Origin: Lysobacteraceae bacterium
Lineage (GTDB): Bacteria; Pseudomonadota; Gammaproteobacteria; Xanthomonadales; BQJN01
NCBI GenBank assembly: GCA_021604725.1
Contig: BQJN01000039.1
Coordinates: 1-39,011, forward strand
Reading direction: 5' to 3'
Length of the DNA stretch: 39,011 nt
The position numbers and the translations under genes were made by a program. The notes under the pieces were generated by a model. That model was not told where the DNA came from. It saw only the letters and a program-made list of their open reading frames with translations, and did not search any database. Below are positions 26,926 through 36,072 of this stretch, piece after piece (position 1 is the stretch's first letter; each line of letters begins with the position of its first letter).

Positions 26926-27599
26926 AGCCACCCGACGCGGGGCTAGTCCTGCGGCAGGTTACCCAAACACTTCCCAAAAAGCCCCCGGCAATACATCGCT
27001 TGCCTGCGTCCTCTGTGATCTGGCATGTAGGCAACAAGAGCTGGGGTGTCGGCAGCTTCAATCCCAACACCAGCGGTGCCGGTCGCGGAGCGCGATTCTC
27101 ACCCTTCAACGATTCGTCGGGAAAACCGGTGGCCACATTCTATGGTGGAGATTGTGCTGATGTCGCGATCATGGAAACGGTATTTCATGATGTGCCTACT
27201 GGCCATGGCATCCGATCTGTTCGGCGGGTAAAAGCACTTGGAGGTCGGACGCTGGAGTCCTTCGAAACGCAGGTCGATTTGCAATTCGCCAAGCTGTTCG
27301 ATGCGGAACTGGGCCAATGGTCCTTAACGCCACCTGATATCAGTCACCTGGCAACGTATTACTACAAAGATACTCAATCATTCGCCCGTTCTGTCCACGC
27401 GAAATATCCAACGCTGCACGGGCTGGCATGGCGATCTCGCCTTTTGCCTGCGAATCTTGTCTATGTGATGTTTGAGGATCGAACCCCTTCAAACTGGGCC
27501 CTGCCGCACGAGACCGTGGGTCAATTGGACGACCCGAGCGACGCGAGCGCAAGGCTTGCCGAAGATCTCGCATCGCGCGCGGGGATCATGATCATCTGA
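26922..27599 (+). CDS. RES-domain toxin (NAD+-degrading)
   Basis: A 225-residue RES-family protein. The domain is recognisable from WHVGNKSWGVGSFNPN, GARFSPF, ATFYGGDCADVAIMETVFHD and GLAWRSRLLPANLVYVMFED, which carry the conserved Arg, Glu and Ser of the family (R-x-S near the C-terminal part gives it its name). Characterised RES toxins cleave or phosphorolyse NAD+ and stop growth. It overlaps the antitoxin gene by ATGA, so synthesis is coupled. The stop is immediately followed by the second 167-nt structured element. Confidence 0.88.
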   Translation: MKPPDAGLVLRQVTQTLPKKPPAIHRLPASSVIWHVGNKSWGVGSFNPNTSGAGRGARFSPFNDSSGKPVATFYGGDCADVAIMETVFHDVPTGHGIRSVRRVKALGGRTLESFETQVDLQFAKLFDAELGQWSLTPPDISHLATYYYKDTQSFARSVHAKYPTLHGLAWRSRLLPANLVYVMFEDRTPSNWALPHETVGQLDDPSDASARLAEDLASRAGIMII

Positions 27600-27600
27600 G

Positions 27601-27767
27601 TAACTAGAGGTCGTCCACGATTAGCCATCCATGGCTAATGCGGACACGAACTTTCAGAAGCGCGGTTATGAAAGTTCTTCATTTTCAATGGCTTGAAAAT
27701 GCTGGCACTTCCGTGTGCCAGGGCGAGCGAGTCAAAACACTTATCTGTGGACGCGCTCTAACTAGCC
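27601..27767 (+). repeat. 167-nt structured element, copy 2
   Basis: This is the partner of 21988-22154, with a constant offset of 5613 and no gaps. The outer stem is CGTCCAC (27612-27618)/GTGGACG (27747-27753), with TAGAG/CTCTA outside it. The hairpins are: 1 at 27621-27638, 2 at 27648-27677 (GAACTTTCA/TGAAAGTTC), 3 at 27681-27700 (ATTTTCAA/TTGAAAAT) and 4 at 27702-27721 (CTGGCAC/GTGCCAG, loop containing TCCG). Unpaired conserved parts include GCGGACACG and AGCGCGGT. Like copy 1, it starts within a few bases of a plus-strand stop codon and ends about 40 bp before the stop of a convergent gene. Confidence 0.85.
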
Positions 27768-27809
27768 ATGGCGTGTCACGCCTGTTGGTAGACGCCTTGT
27801 AGATGCCTA

Positions 27810-29351
27810 CTAACTTGCTTGTGCGCGCGAAAAAATCCGCTTGACCGTACCCACGACCACGGCGACCTCGATGATGGATGCCAATTGATGAGCCATTCGC
27901 CAAAAGCCACCGTGATTGGCACCTTCCATGAATAGCTCTTCAGGGTTGGTGAGCGATACATTCGGGTGGGATGCAGATTGATCGTTGCTCAGGTCGTTGA
28001 TCAACTGGGCTGTCATTACCGCGTTGCTGGTGTTGGCCTCAAAGGCCTCTGCGCCAAAGTTCTCCGCACCGGCATAGCCAGCCGCAAATAGTTTGTTGTT
28101 GGTGACAGATCGCGTGAGCGTGGCCGGGGCCACGTTGCATGACACCACAGTGCCCTGCCCTCGAGCCACGACTGATCGCCAGCGTTGAATGCGTTTGGCC
28201 AGCGTGTAATTGGGGCCTTGTTGAATCACCAGACTGTTGATGATGCCGAAGCTCCGCTGCTGCTCACCGATGACAACACGGCGGACATTGGGTGCGCAAA
28301 GGCGAGAGCCGCTGATGAGGCGAGCCAGCGACTGTAGCGGACGCAGCCAGCTCCTGATTGCGTATTGCGCCTGAGCCGCATCGACCACTTCAGTGGGTAC
28401 GGCAAAGGCGTCGGTTGGACTGAGCAAGTACGCAAACTGGACCGAATGGGTGCTGCGCTCGGCGACCGTTTGCATGATCATGTCCATGGCTACGACCACC
28501 CGCACGAAATCGCCGCCGTCCAGATAGGCATAAGCGCCGATGGCCATCGGGCGGTCCAGTTCCAGTAGCCAGGTGGCGATCTCTGGAGCCTGAGTCAGCA
28601 GATTTGCGCCGGCCAGACTGGCCAGCTGCTCATCGCTCATGGCATCGGTCTGCGCTTCGATTATCGGAAAAACCAGGGTGCCGGAGGAATGGCGAGCGAG
28701 GTTGATCAACTTGGTCCAAACATCAGCGCGATCAAGGTCAATCGCAATCACAGTGAAACCCAGTTCCAGCAGAACAGCGCACGGCCCCATTTCTGAGCCG
28801 GCACCTAGCAATACCATCGGTGGCAAATCGGCCAAACATTCCGGATGGTCAATCACGCGAAGAATTGACGTGGCATGGCTGGCCTCGATGATGCCTCGTT
28901 GCTGCCAATTCGCGAGTTGCGCCCGAAGGCCATCCGCGTCGAGTACTTGATTGCGATAAGCAACCTTTAGCTCTTGCCGCTCGCCCCCGCCCCGGACAAC
29001 TGCAGTTCTGAACAAGGGTGCGTTGTAGGCAGACATCGCTTCAAGCAATGGGCGGCTTTGCCCATCCCGCAAGAACTCAAAATGCTCGTAAACAGCTGCC
29101 AAACCCGACTGCGCGATCGCGTGGCACTGCGCCGTCGACTCAACTGATTTGGCTGTCATCTGCTCAAAATACTGACGGTAGCCCTTGCGCCAGTTCCGTT
29201 CCTTTGCGACACGTTTGGCGGTCGATTCGTCAACCGGGCCTAAAGCAGAAGCCACGACCATTTTTCCAGTAGCTGTTGTACTGCGCTTACCGTCCTTCGT
29301 TAAAGGGAATGCAACGCCCTGTTGTTCGGGTCCGCCATGTTTTGTTGTCAT
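27810..29351 (-). CDS. 513-residue protein of unknown function, Rossmann-like core
   Basis: The protein starts at the ATG at 29351. It is soluble in most of its length. The middle (about 178-205) has MVLLGAGSEMGPCAVLLELG followed by FTVIAIDLDR. This is a Gly-rich nucleotide-binding turn and an acidic strand end, as in Rossmann dehydrogenases or methyltransferases. Later segments (IATWLLELDRPMAIGAYAYL, QFAYLLSPTDAFAVPTEVV, RVVIGEQQRSFGIINSLVIQ) suggest a second alpha/beta part. A hydrophobic helix (ASIIEVAVVVGTV) and a basic end close the protein. I do not recognise a named family. No partner gene is evident: it is convergent with the toxin gene and 200 bp from the next upstream feature. Confidence 0.7.
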   Translation of the reverse strand: MTTKHGGPEQQGVAFPLTKDGKRSTTATGKMVVASALGPVDESTAKRVAKERNWRKGYRQYFEQMTAKSVESTAQCHAIAQSGLAAVYEHFEFLRDGQSRPLLEAMSAYNAPLFRTAVVRGGGERQELKVAYRNQVLDADGLRAQLANWQQRGIIEASHATSILRVIDHPECLADLPPMVLLGAGSEMGPCAVLLELGFTVIAIDLDRADVWTKLINLARHSSGTLVFPIIEAQTDAMSDEQLASLAGANLLTQAPEIATWLLELDRPMAIGAYAYLDGGDFVRVVVAMDMIMQTVAERSTHSVQFAYLLSPTDAFAVPTEVVDAAQAQYAIRSWLRPLQSLARLISGSRLCAPNVRRVVIGEQQRSFGIINSLVIQQGPNYTLAKRIQRWRSVVARGQGTVVSCNVAPATLTRSVTNNKLFAAGYAGAENFGAEAFEANTSNAVMTAQLINDLSNDQSASHPNVSLTNPEELFMEGANHGGFWRMAHQLASIIEVAVVVGTVKRIFSRAQAS

Positions 29352-29567
29352 TATTCTTTCCCATGCCTATTTCGCAGCTGAGCAAACTTCCCTTTTGGAA
29401 TGCGTCGCTCTCTGAAAGAGAGTTGATGATACTTCAATAGCACGGGCTCAATAAGGGACGGGTGGAATGAAGTACCGTCCAATTACGTGTCGGCATTAAG
29501 CATTGCGCCGGTGCTGCCCGCACGTTGTGCCGTAACTTTTTACATCGCTGCTACGCGGCGGGTTGTC

Positions 29568-30152
29568 TCAGTCTATTGAGAAGCTTTGAAGCTCAACTGG
29601 CACAAGCCCTGGGCCGGCGAAGACGTCATCCATCAACACGACAAAATCCGACCCTGCGCTACAGTGTAGCTGAAAGTGCATAGAACCGATTCCGGAGGCA
29701 TCGATGGTTGTTGCACTTTGCGTCCAAACGCCCGTTGGAACCGATACGTTAGGCGAGTTTGGCAAAGCTGTAACACCGGTGCCGCAGTTCATGCTTGTGT
29801 ACCCAACCGGTGTCACACGGCAGCTGGGGGTGGCACCGGAAAGGAGTCGAAAGTGCGCTCCGAACCCATAGGATGCGTCATCATTAACCGCAAAACAGTC
29901 AGAATCAATTGTTGCAAAGAATGGGTCAGGTACATTTTGAATCGCATCGATCTGCGCTGCGATTGATCCGCTTTTGGGCGTTGCCATATTCAAGGTCAAA
30001 ACGCCTGTGTTCAACGTCCAGCTGTCGGGCGGATCGCCGTTTTCAAACCCACAATTGGCGACATCGTTCGATCCGCTCGCAGCACAATCGGCCAAGGCGG
30101 CAACCGAATGCGAGCTCAGCAGGACAAGAATAGCGATTTTATTATAATTCAC
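29568..30152 (-). CDS. Secreted jelly-roll-like protein
   Basis: A 194-residue protein from a GTG at 30152 with AAGGAG upstream. The signal peptide (about 1-22) ends ALA/DC. The mature part begins CAASGSNDVANCGFENGDPP and has beta-rich segments (SWTLNTGVLTLNM, SYGFGAHFRLLSG, SMHFQLHCSAGSDFVVLMDD), like carbohydrate-binding jelly-roll domains. Six or more Cys suggest disulfides. The C-terminus GPGLVPVELQSFSID is a tail seen on secreted proteins of related bacteria. It lies 200 bp downstream of the fibre operon on the same strand but with its own ribosome binding site and probably its own promoter. Confidence 0.65.
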   Translation of the reverse strand: MNYNKIAILVLLSSHSVAALADCAASGSNDVANCGFENGDPPDSWTLNTGVLTLNMATPKSGSIAAQIDAIQNVPDPFFATIDSDCFAVNDDASYGFGAHFRLLSGATPSCRVTPVGYTSMNCGTGVTALPNSPNVSVPTGVWTQSATTIDASGIGSMHFQLHCSAGSDFVVLMDDVFAGPGLVPVELQSFSID

Positions 30153-30354
30153 GACACAAGCTCCTTGTAGGGTGGCAAGATTGTCTATTCCTGCTACGCA
30201 TTATTCAAGCCCGCAAGGGCAAACAGTAGGTGCGCCCTGAACAAGGCAATGCCGAACTGACTCTAACCCTAGTCCAAACCTGGGTGCAGCTACTGAGCAG
30301 GAGTGTGTCCCGTGAAATTGGATGACCGACCGCGCGAACGCGTTCTTTTGCTAA

Positions 30355-32139
30355 TCACCAGTTACCAGACAAGCGGTTGAGCGTGTAGTCCACCGTCGCA
30401 GATCGGTACAGCACCCCACTGGTGTCGCCGCCATCAAACTCGACAGTCAATCGGTAGGCGAAGTTTTCATTGTCTACGGCATGCCCGGCGATGGACTGGC
30501 TCAATAAGTGGTTGCTGCCGGGCGTTCCACTCTGGGTCGTTTGCAACGATGTGATGAGCGTATAGAAGCCCGTACCGAGGACTCGGCCGGTCTGTTCCAG
30601 ATAAATTTTTATCGCGGCGTCGGCGTTGCTATCGTCAACCCGAGCACTGAGCCCGACAATGCTTGCGCCATGTGGAAGGTCCAGGTTGAAAATCACTTCA
30701 CATTTGTTGTCGCCCCCGACGGTGGGTTGATCGACGCAATTGAGGCCAGACAGACTGATCGTCATCGGATCGACCAGGTTCATGCGATGCCCAGAATGCG
30801 CGCCGACCACACGTTGTCGGGTGATCGCCGAGGTGGCGATCTCGCCGGTGACATACAAACCATCTTGGGGCGGAACGGTATTTCCCCCTATGGTGGTTCC
30901 TCCATTGTCGAACATACGCAGTTTCGTCGAGCCAGCTGCCCTCACCCGCAATGCCGAGCCCGAAGTGGGTCGAATGACAATGGTCGCGTCGTCGCTATCG
31001 GTACCAACAGCCAGTCCGCTTTCGAAGTATGCGCCATTGGATTGAGGTGACACTGAGGTGCCCCCTGCGGAAAGGCCGCCGTTGGCCGATACTTTGAGCT
31101 TGCTCGCAGTCCCTACTTTCACATCAAGTGGATCGCCACCGGCGAGAGCATCGACCTGCACATTTCCCTCCAGCCTTGCCGCAACACTGGAGTCTGACGA
31201 GCGGTTGTATGCGCGGACTCCGTAGCCATCGGCAGACGTAGCTCGACCATATACGCCAAAATTGGGTCCGGTGCTGGCCAGTGCTATACCACTGACGCCA
31301 CGGGCATTTGCCGCCGAACTCATGGTCCCGCCTTCGACACCGACGGCACTGCCAGCGGCAGCGCTGGCATGCGCTAAAATGGCGATGCCGTCTTCATGCG
31401 CAGTCTGGCTCAAGATATTCAGCGCGGCGCAAGCCGTTTGCTGACAATCCACCAACAGGCCATGTTCCTGCGTGTTTCTCGAAATGTACAGCTGGGCGCC
31501 ATCATCGCTCTCGCCTCCCACCTCGGTAACGCCCTGCACCAACAGGCCCTGAGCTGGGGGCCCCGACGCGGTACCGACCGATACGCCGCTGTCATCATGC
31601 AACTGCAAGGCGGTCGTGCTCTGCGCTCGAATACGCAACGGGTCATCGACACCATCGCCATGCACTTCCAAGCGCGCATTGGCAGTGTCCGAGCCAATGG
31701 CCACCGGTCCGTCGTTGTAGTAAATGTGACTCGATGAACCCACTTGCCACGGCGTGATCTCGAGGTCTTCGACATGTTGCGCCACGGGCAAGGCAAGTAG
31801 AGGCCTCGGTGTGCCAACTTCGACCAGATCCATCAATGCTGAATCCCAGATGTAGGTCTGTATCCACAAGGGGCCACTGTTGAAAATCGGACCAAAATCG
31901 AGTTCGACTGTAAACACGCCACCGACAACTTCTACATCGTTAATAACCTGCGGCGTACCGACCGGGTTGTCGCCGGTGGTCGCCCCATCAAGGATGACGA
32001 ATGACAGGTCGTGCAAGCCTTCAAGCACCTCGCCATTGGCCACAATCTGGCCTTGGTAGACAAAAGCAGTGTCCAACTGGGCAATAGAATTTACCGTTGC
32101 CAGGCTGAAAACCACAGCCAAGATGATGCGCGGATTCAT
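30355..32139 (-). CDS. Fibre-like secreted protein, paralogue 3
   Basis: A 594-residue protein, ATG at 32139 overlapping the upstream stop (ATGA). A signal peptide (1-20, VNSIAQ) is followed by an N-terminal beta domain (FVYQGQIVANGEVLEGLHDL ... GGVFTVELDFG). The middle alternates short glycine-rich motifs (GLLVQGVTEVGG, LKVSANGGLSAGG, LRMFDNGGTTIGGN) and NFGVYGRATSADGYGVRAYN, like intertwined phage tail-fibre or beta-prism repeats. A C-terminal beta domain (residues about 430-594, LPHGASIVGLSARVDDSN, VDNENFAYRLTV) ends the protein. All three parts recur in the two upstream genes. No enzyme site or S74 peptidase domain is seen. Last gene of the five-gene operon. Confidence 0.75.
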   Translation of the reverse strand: MNPRIILAVVFSLATVNSIAQLDTAFVYQGQIVANGEVLEGLHDLSFVILDGATTGDNPVGTPQVINDVEVVGGVFTVELDFGPIFNSGPLWIQTYIWDSALMDLVEVGTPRPLLALPVAQHVEDLEITPWQVGSSSHIYYNDGPVAIGSDTANARLEVHGDGVDDPLRIRAQSTTALQLHDDSGVSVGTASGPPAQGLLVQGVTEVGGESDDGAQLYISRNTQEHGLLVDCQQTACAALNILSQTAHEDGIAILAHASAAAGSAVGVEGGTMSSAANARGVSGIALASTGPNFGVYGRATSADGYGVRAYNRSSDSSVAARLEGNVQVDALAGGDPLDVKVGTASKLKVSANGGLSAGGTSVSPQSNGAYFESGLAVGTDSDDATIVIRPTSGSALRVRAAGSTKLRMFDNGGTTIGGNTVPPQDGLYVTGEIATSAITRQRVVGAHSGHRMNLVDPMTISLSGLNCVDQPTVGGDNKCEVIFNLDLPHGASIVGLSARVDDSNADAAIKIYLEQTGRVLGTGFYTLITSLQTTQSGTPGSNHLLSQSIAGHAVDNENFAYRLTVEFDGGDTSGVLYRSATVDYTLNRLSGNW

Positions 32140-33908
32140 GGCAACACCGATTGAGTGGTATAGGTAACTCGGGCGGATATGAATGACACTTCGTGGGTAG
32201 AGACTGCCATGGTTCCATCCAGCCGCACTTGCAGAAAGTAAACATAGTTGGAGGCATCGATGACAGCATGATCGATGCTGGTGTCGACAAATTCCTGGAT
32301 CTCTGTGTAGGTCTCCGAAACTCCGGTCTCGACCTTGGCCATGATCTGCACGTTGCCAGATACGGAGCGTCGTCGCAGCTCGGTTATCGCAGTGTACGTT
32401 TCGAAGTTGTCAAACATACGAGCATCGAGACTGGTAACGATCGCGTCGTGCGGCAAGGCTAGTCTTAAGGTATGCAAACAATCCTCTGATTGATAACAAC
32501 GCAGCCGCGAACCTTTAATCTCAGCCGCTCGGTCGAGCTCCACCGCAGGCACGGACGCGAAGTTCACGGTTTTCCAGCGTGTCAGCGCCCCGGTAGCTAC
32601 GGGTCCTTTGACATGCAGGCCCTTGTTGGGCGGGTCGGTATCACCACCAACGGTAGCGCCACCACTGTCTGCCGATAGCCTGAATTTGTCATTGCCGGCA
32701 TTGTCGCGAACGATCAAAGCATCACCGGCCAAGCCTCGTACCGTGACGAATGCGTCACTGGCCGATTCCGCCACTTGCACCGGACCGGCGATATGCAAAC
32801 CATCGCTGCGCGGTGTGACGCTGTCCGAGCCGATTGACGTTCCCCCGTTGGCGTGCAGTCGCAACCTGGTCTGGCCATCGATCTCTATACCGAACAGCTT
32901 GCCAGCGTTGTTGGTGTCGACCTCAACATTCCCCTCGAACATGGCGGCCACCGCATCAGGTGCTGATTCATTACGAGCCCAAAGGGCATAGCTGGACTGG
33001 AAGAATGCTGAGTTGGACTGCGCATAAACGCCGGTTGCGTTGCCGTTGGTAGCCGAGGCGTACCCGAATATTCCAACACCCATGTCTGCGTCTGTCTTTC
33101 CGACAACGCCAATACCTGAACCGGTTCCAGTCACGTAACCCTGAGCGGCGGTAGCGCTGGCATGGGCGGTGTCTGACTCGATGGTGTTTCCACCACCTGA
33201 GGTGCCCAAATCCTCAACCAATGCACCGTATTCTGTGCCTTGGTTGCGTACGTACAACTTCGATGGGCCGGGCGTACCGGGGTCGCTCGCACCGACAGCA
33301 ACGGATCCATTGACTTGCAGTCCTTGCGCAGGAGGTGTCAGTGCAGAGCCGATGGCAACGCCCCGGTTGGCATCGACTTTGAGCTCCAGAACGTCACCCA
33401 TGTAAACCCGAAGCGGGTCCTCAGAGGCTGATGAATTGATTTCAAGTTGGGCCGCCGGTGTAGCGGTACCAATGCCCGCCCGGCCTGGGTAGAAGGCGAT
33501 GGGAGTGGCCACCATCCAGGGATCACTAACCGCGCCATCGAGCCCAAACTGTGCATAGGGAGCCGGCAACACGGGTTGCCGCGGAACCAATGTTTCGAAC
33601 CCACCCGACCCTGCTGATTCGCCGACCGAGATTTCCAGCCAACGTGGCGTACCATCGTAATGGTCACCAAAATCAAGGTCCAAAGTGAACACACCATCGT
33701 CAACGGCAACATCGGACAAAGCCACGGTAGCCAGTGGTACACCGCCGGTATCAAGTGGGTGCAACTTGACCAAAAAGTCGAAATCGCCATTTGCCGGCTG
33801 ACCATTGTGGGTCAATTCACCCTGATAGGAAAAGCCGGTCCCCAGTGGCTGCCCGACTACGCTTGTTGCCAGCAGCATCAGACTGGCAGTCAGCAGTATG
33901 CGCTTCAT
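32136..33908 (-). CDS. Fibre-like secreted protein, paralogue 2
   Basis: A 590-residue protein, ATG at 33908 (ATGA overlap). It has a signal peptide (1-19, TSVVGQ) and the N-domain GFSYQGELTHNGQPANGDFD ... GVFTLDLDFGDHYDGTPRWL. The central repeats are GLQVNGSVAVGA, LRLHANGGTSIGS, FRLSADSGGATVGG and GIGVVGKTDADMGVGIFGYA. The C-domain has LPHDAIVTSLDARMFDN and DASNYVYFLQV. It keeps the whole order of its paralogues but is diverged in sequence. The shared domains and coupled expression suggest the three chains assemble together; this is inference. Confidence 0.75.
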   Translation of the reverse strand: MKRILLTASLMLLATSVVGQPLGTGFSYQGELTHNGQPANGDFDFLVKLHPLDTGGVPLATVALSDVAVDDGVFTLDLDFGDHYDGTPRWLEISVGESAGSGGFETLVPRQPVLPAPYAQFGLDGAVSDPWMVATPIAFYPGRAGIGTATPAAQLEINSSASEDPLRVYMGDVLELKVDANRGVAIGSALTPPAQGLQVNGSVAVGASDPGTPGPSKLYVRNQGTEYGALVEDLGTSGGGNTIESDTAHASATAAQGYVTGTGSGIGVVGKTDADMGVGIFGYASATNGNATGVYAQSNSAFFQSSYALWARNESAPDAVAAMFEGNVEVDTNNAGKLFGIEIDGQTRLRLHANGGTSIGSDSVTPRSDGLHIAGPVQVAESASDAFVTVRGLAGDALIVRDNAGNDKFRLSADSGGATVGGDTDPPNKGLHVKGPVATGALTRWKTVNFASVPAVELDRAAEIKGSRLRCYQSEDCLHTLRLALPHDAIVTSLDARMFDNFETYTAITELRRRSVSGNVQIMAKVETGVSETYTEIQEFVDTSIDHAVIDASNYVYFLQVRLDGTMAVSTHEVSFISARVTYTTQSVLP

Positions 33909-35758
33909 GGTGTAACCCCTTCGGTCGTATAGCTGATGCGAGCACCGATAAAGCCGATTTGCTGGTAGTCGCCGGCGGAGCCGACTCGAATCAGCAAGAA
34001 GTAGGAGAAGTTGTCATTGTCGATGGTGCCGGCGCCGATGGTGGTGTCGAACGCTTCGTGGCCCAATCCGGGCGTGGCCACAACACCACTATTGACCCGA
34101 GCGATGCTGGTGGCTGTGCCGGAGGTGCCCCATAGCCTCAAATCGGCGGATGCCTCCAGGCCAGAGTGGTTGTCGTTGAAATAGGCACGCAGCTCAGTGA
34201 CTTCTGCCCCATCGGGAAGCACCACCGGTGCTCGGTGCTCGCACGTGGTGCCCGCTGAACATGCCAGCACATCAACATCGATATAGCCGGCATTTGTAAG
34301 GTCAAGCGGGTGTACAGTGTTGGCGACATGGACGCTCCACCGCTGAACCGGATCAATTCGCAGGTCGCCCGCCAAACGCAAGCCATTGGCAGGCGGCGAG
34401 GAATTGGCGCCAATCGAGGTTCCACCATTGCCAGAGAACACACGCAAAACGGTACCAGCGGGGTTGCGAATGCGCAGCGGATCACCACTGGGTGCATCGA
34501 TCACAACATAGGCAGAGGTCGAATCCGAACCAATCTGCACCGGTCCGGCAACTGCCGCTCTATTTACTCCAGGCTCGAGTGCTTCGCTGCCGAAAACCAC
34601 GCCACCATTGCTGACGACGCGAATTTTTGACTGACCGCCTGTCTCAACCCGCAGGCTGTCACCGGCATCGTTGCCGCTGATGACCACGTTACCATCAAAT
34701 TTTGCCGCTACCGCGTCAGTAGCGGAGGTGTTTTTGGCTACAATTCCGAAGCCGTTCGGAGAATCAGATCGTCCCAACACGCCAACTGTTCCACCCGTGG
34801 CAGATGTGGCGTCGCCAAACACACCGATTCCGGCTGATGTGCCTGCAGTCCGGCCGCGAATGCCAGCGGTTGATCCAGAAGTTGCCGTGGCCACACCCCG
34901 TAGTGCGGTTCCATCCGGTCTTGAGGTCAATGCGGCCAGATTTATCAATGCGCCACTACCATCCGGATCATGCACAGTCATGCCGCGATCAACCCCTTCG
35001 GCGTCGATGGCCAGTGCCGCATTCGCAGTAATCTGACCTAAACGAACCGGGCCAACCACGCGCAGACCGTTATCAGGCGCCAACCCCGGGCCACCAATAA
35101 TGACGCCGGCATTGTCCATAACAACCAGTGCCGAATTGTTGGCGACCGCTGCTCTAAACGGTGGCGTTGAACCGCTGGATTCGACATAGAGCGGCTCGAA
35201 GCTGGCATCACCAATCGACACATAGCCCGGTGGGTAATGAATGACATTGCCATTGCGCAACCAACTCCCGTCCGGACCATTGGCCGCCCACAGGGCATGG
35301 GGTGCTGCTCGCATGTCGTAGCGGGGGTCCAACGTGAGGTAGTCGTCTGCAGAACTCGGCTTGAGTGCGACTTCCAACCAGAGCTTGTCCGGTCCAAACA
35401 GCTGACCGAAATCCAATTCCAGTTCAAACCAGCCTGCGTCAACGTCAACGGCGTCATGAAACAATGGACCCGCGATCAATGCCCCACCAGTGGCGGCGTC
35501 ATACACCTCGATACGAAAATCGAACATGCCATGAGCGAATTCGCCTTCCAAACTAACCTCGCCGCGAAAAGCGAATCGGCCGTCAATATCACCGGCAAGC
35601 GACACCGAAAGATGCGTCAGCAGCACGAGGCCAGCCAGCCATTGGGTCCATGCCCTGCCCTTTCGCAACAGGCTTGCAGCAGACCGAGACGGACTCGCAA
35701 CATTTCCAGTCTTTTCCAATGGAGCGACAGGCTGTAGCTTCCCACTGACCACCTTCAT
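33905..35758 (-). CDS. Fibre-like secreted protein, paralogue 1
   Basis: A 617-residue protein, ATG at 35758 (ATGA overlap). The N-terminus is longer (about 55 residues, basic) before the hydrophobic export segment WLAGLVLLTHLSVSLAG. Then come the N-domain (FAFRGEVSLEGEFAHGMFDF ... GWFELELDFGQLF), the repeats GLRVVGPVRLG, IRVVSNGGVVFGS, AAVAGPVQIGS and GIGVFGDATSATGGTVGVLG, and the C-domain with ACSAGTTCEH, LPDGAEVTELRAYFNDNH and IDNDNFSYFLLI. The Cys pair in the C-domain (also present in the paralogues) may form a disulfide. Third of five coupled genes. Confidence 0.75.
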   Translation of the reverse strand: MKVVSGKLQPVAPLEKTGNVASPSRSAASLLRKGRAWTQWLAGLVLLTHLSVSLAGDIDGRFAFRGEVSLEGEFAHGMFDFRIEVYDAATGGALIAGPLFHDAVDVDAGWFELELDFGQLFGPDKLWLEVALKPSSADDYLTLDPRYDMRAAPHALWAANGPDGSWLRNGNVIHYPPGYVSIGDASFEPLYVESSGSTPPFRAAVANNSALVVMDNAGVIIGGPGLAPDNGLRVVGPVRLGQITANAALAIDAEGVDRGMTVHDPDGSGALINLAALTSRPDGTALRGVATATSGSTAGIRGRTAGTSAGIGVFGDATSATGGTVGVLGRSDSPNGFGIVAKNTSATDAVAAKFDGNVVISGNDAGDSLRVETGGQSKIRVVSNGGVVFGSEALEPGVNRAAVAGPVQIGSDSTSAYVVIDAPSGDPLRIRNPAGTVLRVFSGNGGTSIGANSSPPANGLRLAGDLRIDPVQRWSVHVANTVHPLDLTNAGYIDVDVLACSAGTTCEHRAPVVLPDGAEVTELRAYFNDNHSGLEASADLRLWGTSGTATSIARVNSGVVATPGLGHEAFDTTIGAGTIDNDNFSYFLLIRVGSAGDYQQIGFIGARISYTTEGVTP

Positions 35759-36072
35759 GGCGCGAACCCATCTTTGAACAGAACGTCCACCGGGTTGTTG
35801 ATACCGGCCCAGAATCCGCCCCGAATTGCGGTTGTTCCATGCTCCAGCGTTGGACCCGGCTCAAACTGCCCAATGGTGCCATGCAGCTCGAAGCTGACAC
35901 TTTCGCTCGGCATACCGCCGTTGGCGACGACCGCCCGTCGCAATTGGTAGTCCGCACCAGCACCAGCTGGACTTCGGCTGTCCCCCAGTGCCGAGCCGGC
36001 CAATAACAGGATCAACACAACGCAGCTGCTCGTCCGGCGGGCGAATTCAACATGTGAAGCGTTGCCAGTCAT
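35755..36072 (-). CDS. Small secreted 'GFWAG / LFKDGF' protein
   Basis: A 105-residue protein from the ATG at 36072, chosen because it overlaps the previous stop as ATGA; the frame is open further upstream. The signal peptide is VVLILLLAGSALG/DS. The mature part follows a pattern common in secreted proteins of Xanthomonadales-like bacteria: YQLRRAVVANGG, FELHGTIGQFEPG, AIRGGFWAG, and a C-terminal DVLFKDGFAP. Function is unknown. It lies between the anchored N-domain protein and the first large paralogue. Confidence 0.7.
   Translation of the reverse strand: MTGNASHVEFARRTSSCVVLILLLAGSALGDSRSPAGAGADYQLRRAVVANGGMPSESVSFELHGTIGQFEPGPTLEHGTTAIRGGFWAGINNPVDVLFKDGFAP

Noticed and set aside
30355-35758. 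Fibre-like paralogues as prophage tail genes
   Set aside because: They carry signal peptides and sit beside a CadC-like regulator; no capsid, tail, lysis or integrase genes are present.
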